A stretch of DNA of 64,000 nt from CBDBJQ01 sp965206405 (GTDB taxonomy: Bacteria; Pseudomonadota; Alphaproteobacteria; UBA8366), in contig CBDBJQ010000006.1 in the NCBI GenBank assembly GCA_965206405.1, positions 682,001 to 746,000 of the forward strand. The letters are read 5' to 3'. The position numbers were made by a program, and so were the translations under genes. Below the pieces are notes generated by a model. The model did not search any database and was not told where the DNA came from. It saw only the letters and a program-made list of their open reading frames with translations. Below, piece after piece: positions 57,277 through 64,000 of the stretch (positions are counted from its first letter, which is position 1; each line of letters opens with the position of its first letter).

Positions 57277-60026
57277 ATGGCCGGAGATCTAACACCCCAC
57301 CGCATCGAACCGATTGCGCTTTCCAACGAAAGCACGGTCGTTGCCGAATTCTTGCTCGACGCGGCGGTTCGGGAGACTGCTTACCAGAGTGAGGCTGAGC
57401 TCGAGCAGGCTTTCATCGAGCAGTTGCAGACACAAGCTTTCGAATACCTGCCGATCACCTCGGAGGCCGATCTGATTGCCAATCTGCGACGACAACTGGA
57501 GCAACTCAACAAAGTCACGTTTTCAGACGCCGAATGGGATGGCTTCTTTTCTGCCAGCATAGCCGGGGCGAATGATGGTATTGTGGACAAGACTGCACGC
57601 ATCCAGGAAGATCATGTGCAGGTGCTGAAGCGCGACGACGGGACGATCAAAAACATTTACCTGATCGACAAGCAGCATATTCATAACAATACCCTGCAAG
57701 TCATCAATCAGTATGAGGCCGAAGGCAGACGCGCCAACCGCTACGATGTGACGGTGCTCGTTAACGGCCTGCCAATGGTGCATGTCGAACTAAAGCGCCG
57801 TGGCGTGGACATCCGCGAAGCCTTCAACCAGATCAACCGCTACCAGCGCGACAGTTTCTGGGCAGGATCCGGCCTATTCGAATACGTACAGCTGTTTGTC
57901 ATCAGCAATGGCACGTTGACAAAATAGCCACCGCCATCAATCATAAGCAACTGGGAACCACAGATGCAGGTGGCTATATCTGGCATACCACTGGCAGTGG
58001 CAAGACGCTGACCAGCTTCAAGGCGGCGCAGTTGGCGCGGGGATTGCCGGAGGTCGACAAGGTGCTGTTTATCGTCGACCGCAAGGATCTGGATTATCAG
58101 ACCATGCGCGAATACGAACGCTTTGAGAAAGGTGCCGCGAACTCCAATACCTCCACAGCGGTGCTGCAATGGCAACTCGAAGACCCAAATGCCCGCATCA
58201 TCATTACTACCATCCAGAAACTTTCACGCTTCGTGATCAAAACCAAGAAGCATCCGGTTTACGATAAACATCTGGTGGTCATTTTCGACGAGTGCCATCG
58301 TAGCCAGTTCGGAGAGATGCATACCGAGATCACACGGGCGTTCAAGCGCTACCACTTGTTCGGGTTCACCGGCACGCCGATCTTCGCCGACAACGCGGGA
58401 ACAAGTAGCAAAAATCCTGTGCGTACCACCGAACAGGCTTTTGGCGAAAAGCTGCACACCTACACCATCGTCGATGCCATCAACGACAAGAATGTGCTGC
58501 CGTTCCGCATCGACTACATCGACACGATCAAGGCGCAACCGAGCATCAAGGACAAGAAAGTGTCGGCGATCGATACGGAGAAGGCGTTGCTCGCGCCGGA
58601 ACGCATAAAGCAGATCGTGAGCTATATCCGCGAACGCTTTGACCAGAAAACCAGGCGCGCCATGACCTATAGTCTCAACGGCAAGCGGCTGTCCGGCTTC
58701 AACTCGCTGTTCGCGTGCGCCTCCATCGAAGCCGCCAAACGCTACTACGCCGAATTCGCCAAGCAGCAAAAAGAGCTATCGTCCACGCAGCGCCTCAAGG
58801 TAGGTTTGATTTACAGCTTTGCCGCCAACCAGGAAGAGCCGGATGGCCGACTTGGCGAAGAAGAGTTCGAAACCAATGGGTTGAATAAAAGCGATCACGA
58901 CTTTCTGGAGGGTGCCACCGTCGACTACAACGCCCTATTCGACACTTCATTCGACACCTCGGCCGACAAGTTCCAAAACTATTACAAGGATTTGTCAGAG
59001 CGCCTGAAAAACCGCGATCTGGATCTGGTGATCGTGGTCAATATGTTCCTGACCGGCTTCGACGCGACCACGCTCAGCACCCTGTGGGTGGATAAGAGCC
59101 TGCGCATGCACGGGTTGCTTCAAGCTTATTCACGGACCAACCGTATCCTCAATTCGGTCAAGACCTACGGCAACATTGTCACCTTCCGTGATCTCGAACA
59201 GGAAACCAACGACGCTTTGGCCCTGTTTGGTAACAAGGATGCCAAGGGGATCGTGTTGTTGAAACCCTATGCCGATTATTACACGGAGTATCGCCAACAG
59301 ATTGAGGAACTCGTTGCCGATTACCCGTTAGACCAAGCCATGGTCGGCGAAGTGATGCAGAAAGCGTTCATCGCGCTCTTCGGTGCCATCTTGCGCCTGA
59401 AAAACATTCTTACCGCCTTCGACGATTTCGCGGGTAATGAAATCCTGAGTGAACGAGATTTTCAGAATTACCATAGTCGGTATCTGAACTTGCACTCCGA
59501 ATTTCGCACCAAGTCCGAAGCTGAAAAGGAAACAATCAACGACGACGTGGTGTTTGAGATCGAACTGATCAAACAGATTGAGGTCAACGTGGATTACATC
59601 CTGATGCTGGTCGCGAAATACCTGACCGCAACGGGAACTGGGCAGGACAAGGAAATCCTCGCCACCATCAAGCGCGCAGTCGATGCAAGCCCCAGCTTGC
59701 GCAACAAAAAAGATCTCATCGAGGCGTTTGTGGAATCTGTCTCCACGAATGACGCGGTTGATTCAGAATGGGCCGCCTTCATTGCCACGAAAAAGGCCGA
59801 AGAACTTGATCAAATCATTGCCGATGAAAGTCTCAACGCTGACGAAACGAAGGCTTTCGTCCACAATGCGTTCCGCGACGGCGCAATCACGGTCACCGGC
59901 ACCGCGATTACGAAAATTCTACCGCCGGCTTCAAGGTTCGACAAAAACAACGGCCATGCCGTGAAAAAACAAGCCGTTCTAGACAGGCTCAGTACCTTCT
60001 TTGAACGGTATTTCAGCTTAGCTTGA
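57277..60026 (+). pseudogene. hsdR: Type I restriction endonuclease subunit HsdR, internal deletion and frameshift
   Basis: The first piece (57277-57927, 216 codons) holds the nuclease motif VHVELKRRGVDIREAFNQINRY and ends ...FVISNGTLTK-stop. A second frame open from about 57920 to 60026 resumes with KIATAINHKQLGTTDAGGYIWHTTGSGKT (Walker A) and continues with DECHRSQFGEMH and the helicase motifs GFTGTP and LQAYSRTNRI. By comparison with intact HsdR about 80-100 residues between the nuclease and motor are missing and the frame is shifted. The 3' piece still encodes most of the motor and C-terminal domain, but without partner hsdM and hsdS the system is dead. Confidence 0.9.
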
Positions 60027-60156
60027 GCGGCGCTTATAGTGGAGAGGGGGAGAAACGGGATGGCACGGCGATGAATAGACCCTTGGAAGCAAAACCGAGA
60101 TCCGTACCGATTGTTGGCTCTGGTGGTCGGCATCTCCTGCAGATTCCCGAGCCGAC
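60009..60156 (+). repeat. 148-bp direct repeat, copy A (contains aminotransferase 5' fragment)
   Basis: Matches 60953-61100 with about 10 differences in 148 bp. It starts in the last codons of hsdR (YFSLA), covers an intergenic stretch with GAGAGGGGGAG, and includes the first 28 or so codons of the aminotransferase gene (ATG at 60071; MNRPLEAKPRSVPIVGSGGR), a dead fragment that runs into hsdM sequence at CCGACTACAACC. Confidence 0.9.
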
Positions 60157-60318
60157 TACAACCTGCCGGTCAGCGCATACGTGGAACCCAAAGACACCCG
60201 CGAGGTGATTGATATCACTGAACTCAATGCAGAAATCAAAACCACCGTTAGTAAGATTGACCAGCTGCGTTCCGATATTGATGCCATCGTTGCGGAGATT
60301 GAGGGAGAATCCGCATGA
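60151..60318 (+). pseudogene. hsdM: Type I restriction methyltransferase HsdM, 3' fragment
   Basis: 55 codons and a stop: ADYNLPVSAYVEPKDTREVI, then DITELNAEIKTTVSKIDQLR, ending AEIEGESA. This is the C-terminal tail of type I methylase subunits. All catalytic parts (NPPY region) are absent. Its TGA overlaps the fic start (ATGA). Confidence 0.8.
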
Positions 60319-60920
60319 CACTGGAAAACAAATTAAACATCACCAATCAGGTGGAGCTGGCTAAAGCAGAAGAAAAAATCAGCAAGCAAAAAGCCAGGCA
60401 GTTTTTTGACTCCGGTGATATTGACAAGGTAGAAGTTGGCACCTTCAAAGGGTTGGCTTTCATCCATGCCTATTTATTTGAGGATATCTATAACTTTGCC
60501 GGTAACCTCCGAGAGTTAAACATCGCTAAGGGCAATTTCCGTTTTGCACCACTGATGTATCTGCAAGCCTCACTGGAACATATCGACGCCATGCCGCAAG
60601 AAAGCTTTGATCAGATCATCGAAAAATATGTAGAGATGAATATTGCCCACCCGTTCCGCGAAGGTAACGGACGCGCCACGCGCATCTGGCTGGATTTGAT
60701 CCTGAAAAAAGAACTGCGTCAAGTGGTGAATTGGAACGGAGTAGGTAAGGATGACTATCTTTCTGCCATGCAGCGTAGCGTGGTGAAGGATCTGGAAATC
60801 AAGGTCCTACTAAAAGAGGCCTTAACCGATCAGATTGATAATCGCGCCCTGTTTATGAAGGGTATTGATGTTAGCTATTACTATGAAGGCTATAGCGAAT
60901 TTAAAACCGAGGAGCTGTAG
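60315..60920 (+). CDS. fic: Fic-domain protein (AMP-transferase)
   Basis: 201 aa. The Fic active-site motif is HPFREGNGRATR, with the catalytic His and phosphate-binding residues intact, and the N-terminal flap region NFAGNLRELNIAKGNFRFAP. Fic proteins transfer AMP or related groups to target Ser/Thr/Tyr and often sit between hsdM and hsdS in type I loci. The gene is complete, though its operon neighbours are fragments. Confidence 0.88.
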   Translation: MTLENKLNITNQVELAKAEEKISKQKARQFFDSGDIDKVEVGTFKGLAFIHAYLFEDIYNFAGNLRELNIAKGNFRFAPLMYLQASLEHIDAMPQESFDQIIEKYVEMNIAHPFREGNGRATRIWLDLILKKELRQVVNWNGVGKDDYLSAMQRSVVKDLEIKVLLKEALTDQIDNRALFMKGIDVSYYYEGYSEFKTEEL

Positions 60921-60922
60921 TC

Positions 60923-61018
60923 ATGAGCAAGCAAAACTCCTTTTTACGGCACTATTTCAGCTTAGCTTCAGCGGCCCTTATAGTGGAGAGGGAGAGAAAC
61001 GGGATGGCACGGCGATGA
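60923..61018 (+). pseudogene. Truncated start of a gene after fic (possibly hsdS 5' end)
   Basis: 31 codons. The first ten (MSKQNSFLRH) follow fic by 2 bp as in an operon. The frame then enters repeat copy B (YFSLA...) and ends at TGA inside the aminotransferase leader. Position suggests the start of hsdS, whose 3' end is at 54632-54907, but ten codons are too few to prove it. Confidence 0.45.
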
Positions 61019-61100
61019 ATAGACCCTCGGAAGCAAAACCGGGATCCGTACCGATTGTCGGCTCCGGTGGTCGGCATTTCCTGCAGATTCCCGGTCCGAC
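60953..61100 (+). repeat. 148-bp direct repeat, copy B (in place at the aminotransferase gene)
   Basis: Second copy of the repeat at 60009. Here it runs intact into the full aminotransferase gene and is therefore the parental copy. The two copies bracket hsdM'-fic-hsdS'. Confidence 0.9.
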
Positions 61101-62226
61101 CAACCTGCCGGACCGGGTGTTGCGGGCAATCGATGCGCCAACCATCGATCACCGGGGGCCGGACTTCACCGATCTCGCCCGTGGGTTGCTCGCCGATCTC
61201 GGCAAAATCTTTGCAACCACATCGCCCGTTATCGTCTACCCGTCTTCCGGCACCGGAGCCTGGGAGGCGGCTCTCGTGAATACGCTTTCGCCCGGCGACC
61301 GGGTGGTGATGTACGAGACCGGGCATTTCGCCACGCTGTGGTGCGATATGGCTGAGCGTCTCGGGGTAACACCCGAGTTTATTTCCGGCGACTGGCGCCG
61401 GGGTGTCGATCCGTCCCGGATAGTGGACCTCCTCGAGCGTGACAGCGATCGGGAAATCCGCGCCGTCTGCATGGTCCACAACGAAACCTCGACCGGGGTC
61501 GTCTCGGATGTTGCCGCGGTGCGTAAGGCTATCGATGCGACCGGCCACCCAGCATTGCTGATGGTTGACGTGATTTCCTCGCTTGGCTCGATCGACTATC
61601 GGCACGAGGAATGGGGCGTCGACGTCACCGTTGGCGGTTCGCAGAAAGGCCTGATGCTGCCGCCCGGCCTTGGTTTCAACGCCGTCAGCGGAAAAGCGAT
61701 CGCCGCCGCCGAGGATGCGCGGATGCCAAAAGCCTTCTGGGCTTGGGATACGATGCTCGCAGCCAATGCCGACGGGGTATTCCCTTACACGCCGGCGACC
61801 AATCTACTCTATGGCTTGCGCGCTGCAATCGACATGCTGCTTGAGGAGGGCCTCGACAACGTTTTCCGCCGTCATCACCGCCTTGCCGAGGCGACGCGAC
61901 GGGCGGTCCAGGCCTGGGATCTCGAGATTCTGTGCGCCGATCCCCAAGCCTATTCGGGGTCGCTGACAGCAGTGATGATGCCCGAAGGGCACAGCGCCGA
62001 TCGCTTCCGTGGGATTACCCTCGAGCGCTTCAATATGTCTCTTGGCAACGGTCTCTCGAAGCTCGCCGACCGGGTTTTCCGCATCGGCCATCTCGGTGAT
62101 TTCGGTGATCTGATGCTGATGGGAACGCTGTCCGGCGTCGAGATGGGGCTGGCGTCCGCCGGCGTTCCGCACCGCCCCGGCGGTGTCGATGCGGCGATGC
62201 GGTACCTGGTCGAGGGCAATGCCTGA
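61015..62226 (+). CDS. Class V aminotransferase (serine--glyoxylate / serine--pyruvate type)
   Basis: 403 aa. Begins with GRHFLQIPGPTNLPDRVLRA, a typical alanine/serine--glyoxylate aminotransferase start. YPSSGTGAWEAALVN follows, with the PLP region VHNETSTGVV, the Asp in LLMVDVISSLGS and the Schiff-base Lys in VGGSQKGLMLPPG. It may convert serine and glyoxylate to hydroxypyruvate and glycine. ATG 61015 lies in repeat copy B; the longer frame from 60865 is antisense-like. Its original upstream region has been replaced by the restriction island. Confidence 0.85.
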   Translation: MNRPSEAKPGSVPIVGSGGRHFLQIPGPTNLPDRVLRAIDAPTIDHRGPDFTDLARGLLADLGKIFATTSPVIVYPSSGTGAWEAALVNTLSPGDRVVMYETGHFATLWCDMAERLGVTPEFISGDWRRGVDPSRIVDLLERDSDREIRAVCMVHNETSTGVVSDVAAVRKAIDATGHPALLMVDVISSLGSIDYRHEEWGVDVTVGGSQKGLMLPPGLGFNAVSGKAIAAAEDARMPKAFWAWDTMLAANADGVFPYTPATNLLYGLRAAIDMLLEEGLDNVFRRHHRLAEATRRAVQAWDLEILCADPQAYSGSLTAVMMPEGHSADRFRGITLERFNMSLGNGLSKLADRVFRIGHLGDFGDLMLMGTLSGVEMGLASAGVPHRPGGVDAAMRYLVEGNA

Positions 62227-62278
62227 CGGCGAGGTCGGGAAATGCAGGCAAAATCGGGGTAACGTATCGGGGTGACGT

Positions 62279-62298
62279 ATATTGGGTATGCCCAATAT
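62279..62298. promoter_or_regulatory. Perfect palindrome upstream of msrB
   Basis: ATATTGGG-TATG-CCCAATAT, an 8-bp perfect inverted repeat with a four-base spacer, 60 bp before the msrB start. It follows directly on a 13-bp tandem duplication (62253-62278). Candidate operator; a weak hairpin is the alternative. Confidence 0.5.
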
Positions 62299-62358
62299 TG
62301 TGCGTGTGCAGTGCATGCTGCGAGAAAGAGCGAAACGGGAAGGGCAGGGGTAAAGACG

Positions 62359-62796
62359 ATGACAAAAGACGCAACCGACAAGATCGAAAAGAGCGAGGAA
62401 GAATGGCGGCGCCTGCTGACGCCGGAACAGTTCGATATCTGCCGGCGCAAGGGCACCGAGATACCGTTCAGCGGCGTCTACAACGACTGCAAGGAGACGG
62501 GGCTGTACCGGTGTGTGTGCTGTGGCGCGGAGCTGTTCGAAGCCGACGCTAAGTTCGATTCCGGGACCGGCTGGCCGAGCTTCTTCAAACCGGTTTCGGA
62601 ACAGGCGGTGGTGCTCGAGGAGGATATGAGCCTTGGCATGCGCCGGACCGAGGTGAGCTGCGCCGCCTGCGATGCGCATCTCGGCCATGTCTTTCCCGAC
62701 GGGCCGGCACCGACAGGCCAGCGCTACTGCATGAACTCGGTATCTCTCGATCTTGACCGGAACGCTTCCGGCCGCAGGCCGGGCGATGCGGAGTGA
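62359..62796 (+). CDS. msrB: Peptide-methionine (R)-S-oxide reductase MsrB
   Basis: 145 aa. Zinc cysteines are CVCC and CAAC. The substrate motif is DSGTGWPSFFKP, then DAHLGHVFPDGP, and the catalytic Cys is in RYCMNSVSL. It reduces the R-epimer of methionine sulfoxide using thioredoxin. The position often holding selenocysteine in eukaryotes is Cys. Upstream residues from 62272 are not supported; ATG 62359 has AGGGG upstream. Confidence 0.93.
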   Translation: MTKDATDKIEKSEEEWRRLLTPEQFDICRRKGTEIPFSGVYNDCKETGLYRCVCCGAELFEADAKFDSGTGWPSFFKPVSEQAVVLEEDMSLGMRRTEVSCAACDAHLGHVFPDGPAPTGQRYCMNSVSLDLDRNASGRRPGDAE

Positions 62797-63073
62797 CCGC
62801 ATCGAGAGGCGCTTTTCGACACCTTTCGGCCCGCTGTCCCGTTCCTGTTCAGGTTGCTGCCCCGGCTACCGGCAGAGGCTTTCATTTTGGAGCGCCCCGG
62901 CACTCGACATTTCTCGTTCTGGCACCATAATTCCTTGTGCTCGCCGGTCCGCTGGATACCAGTGGAAGCCGGCGCATCCCGGGCGGTTTTCCAGGCGATT
63001 TTCCGGGCGGCTTTCGAGTTTTGATCACGGAATCGGGGATCTGTAATCCTCTTTCCGATTTTCGCCTGCAGAG
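62797..63073. other. Intergenic region with degenerate tandem repeat
   Basis: 277 bp with no gene recognised. It contains three degenerate copies of a 12-bp unit near 62983-63017 (GCGGTTTTCCAG, GCGATTTTCCGG, GCGGCTTTCGAG). Confidence 0.6.
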
Positions 63074-64000
63074 ATGCCCGTGTCCGAATCTAATGACAGC
63101 AAATCCGGCAGCGATTCGCAGACCGATACTACAGGGTCGCCTTCTCTAGCGCCGCCGCCAGCGGCATCCCCCTGGCGTCTCCGACTCCGCTATCTCGTGA
63201 TCGCCCTTGTGGTTCTGATCGGCGGAGCTTTTGCGGCACGCGAGATCCACCAGCGCATCATCTATGTCTACGAGTATGACGCCCGTATTGCCGGCGAGCT
63301 GATCACGGTCAGCAGTCGGGTTGCCGGATGGCTGAGCGATGTCGATGTCAAGGAAGGGGATTCCGTTAAGGCCGGGGATGTCCTGGTCAGGATCGACGAT
63401 CGAGAATCCCGGCTTCTCGCCGAGCAGCTCGAGAACCAAATCAAGAGCATCGATGCCCAGCGCCGCCGTCTCGAATCCGAGCGCGCCCTGATGGAGAAAC
63501 AAACCGCGAGCCGGATCGAGACCCAGCGCGCCGGTGTCAACGCTGCCCAGGCGGCGGCGGCGGCGCTCAAGGCCGAGCTCGACCTGGCGAAAACCGAGAT
63601 GAAGCGCAGCGAGGAGTTGCTCAACAAGAAGGTCGTCTCGCGGCGCGAATACGACCGCCGACGGTCCGAGATGTCGCGCCTCAACAGCGAACACCATATG
63701 ACAGTGGCCGGGCTGGAAGAGGCACGGCACGAGTTGCGCGAGGCCGAGGTCGAGAAGGGGCGCCTTGAGCTGATCGACGATGAAATTGCCGAACGCACCT
63801 TCGACCGGGAAAGCCTTTCTTCCCAGCTTTCCCTCCAGCGCCTCGATCGCGACGACAGAACCATCAAGAGCCGTATCGACGGTGTCGTCGACCGGGTTTT
63901 CGTCGAGCCTGGGGAATACATACAGCCGGGCCAGCGGCTTCTCCTGATCCACAATCCGGACCGGGTTTGGATCGACGCCAATGTCAAGGAAACCGACATC
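63074..64000 (+). CDS. HlyD/EmrA-type membrane fusion protein, partial at window end
   Basis: First 309 codons; the gene continues beyond the window. A short Ser/Pro-rich cytosolic tail precedes one membrane helix (LRYLVIALVVLIGGAFAA). The biotinyl-lipoyl half motif is ITVSSRVAGWLSDVDVKEGD, followed by a long coiled coil (LAEQLENQIKSID...RSEELLNKKVVSRREYDR...) and the second lipoyl half SRIDGVVDRVFVEPGEYIQPG. It bridges an inner-membrane exporter with a TolC-type channel. ATG 63074 was chosen; GTG 63080 is possible. Confidence 0.88.
   Translation, partial: MPVSESNDSKSGSDSQTDTTGSPSLAPPPAASPWRLRLRYLVIALVVLIGGAFAAREIHQRIIYVYEYDARIAGELITVSSRVAGWLSDVDVKEGDSVKAGDVLVRIDDRESRLLAEQLENQIKSIDAQRRRLESERALMEKQTASRIETQRAGVNAAQAAAAALKAELDLAKTEMKRSEELLNKKVVSRREYDRRRSEMSRLNSEHHMTVAGLEEARHELREAEVEKGRLELIDDEIAERTFDRESLSSQLSLQRLDRDDRTIKSRIDGVVDRVFVEPGEYIQPGQRLLLIHNPDRVWIDANVKETDI

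Noticed and set aside
58032..60026. Independent helicase gene
   Set aside because: Its frame is open upstream through the Walker A motif and continues HsdR homology; it is the 3' part of a broken hsdR.

Overview
The window is chromosomal DNA from a GC-rich alphaproteobacterium. The evidence is a gapR (DUF2312) gene, a DUF1244 gene, an aapJQMP general amino-acid transporter, a phoR-pstSCAB-phoU-phoB block whose PstA and PstC carry long N-terminal extensions, and class Ia ribonucleotide reductase under paired NrdR-like boxes. No rRNA, tRNA or CRISPR array was seen. Order or genus cannot be fixed from the sequence alone; a Rhodospirillales-like marine or soil heterotroph is a guess.

Layout. 1-2.2 kb: the end of thiD, a PLP-dependent threonine dehydratase-like gene and an AraC/O6-methylguanine methyltransferase fusion. 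2.2-5.3 kb (minus): an orphan molybdopterin hydroxylase large subunit coupled to cysQ. 5.4-8.6 kb (minus): nrdA and nrdB. 8.9-14.4 kb: a ketopantoate-reductase-like gene and aapJQMP. 14.5-22.8 kb: acyl-CoA dehydrogenase, an SDR, and glutamate synthase gltBD. 23.2-27.1 kb: a lactonase-like amidohydrolase convergent with a two-gene flavoprotein operon (opine/amino-acid oxidase type). 27.6-28.1 kb: a glycine-zipper envelope protein.

The most interesting segment is 28.1-35.3 kb (plus). Five tightly spaced genes encode a thioredoxin-like fusion protein, a UGSC-family selenoprotein whose gene contains an in-frame TGA (29870-29872) followed at once by a small hairpin, an HtrA/PDZ homologue that has lost all three catalytic residues, a fused small+large subunit N,N-dimethylformamidase-like protein, and an amidase-signature hydrolase. 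Conventional gene calling would cut the selenoprotein into two ORFs. Together they look like an uncharacterised selenium-dependent pathway working on an amide or related C-N substrate.

35.4-43.9 kb (minus) is the phosphate regulon. It has a triple 11-bp-spaced Pho box before pstS, a PhoR with no membrane segments, and an array of overlapping five-codon mini-ORFs leading into phoR. 44-53.4 kb is ordinary chromosome: gapR, DUF1244, an N-formylglutamate amidohydrolase-like gene, a GMC oxidoreductase, a TolC-type protein and a large FAD/Fe-S oxidase.

53.5-61.0 kb is a scarred accessory island: two inverted copies of an IS5-type element, a 54-bp inverted repeat, a zeta-type toxin with a small partner, a lipoprotein, a histone-like small protein and a broken type I restriction locus. 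The 3' end of hsdS lies at the left end. A deleted hsdR follows, then a duplicated scrap of the downstream aminotransferase gene, the 3' end of hsdM, fic, and what may be the first codons of hsdS. This order is a circular permutation of hsdM-fic-hsdS-zeta-hsdR and suggests tandem duplication followed by deletions. 61-64 kb returns to core-like genes: an aminotransferase, msrB and the start of an HlyD-type fusion protein.

Short (12-25 bp) tandem duplications recur in intergenic DNA and at gene edges throughout the window.
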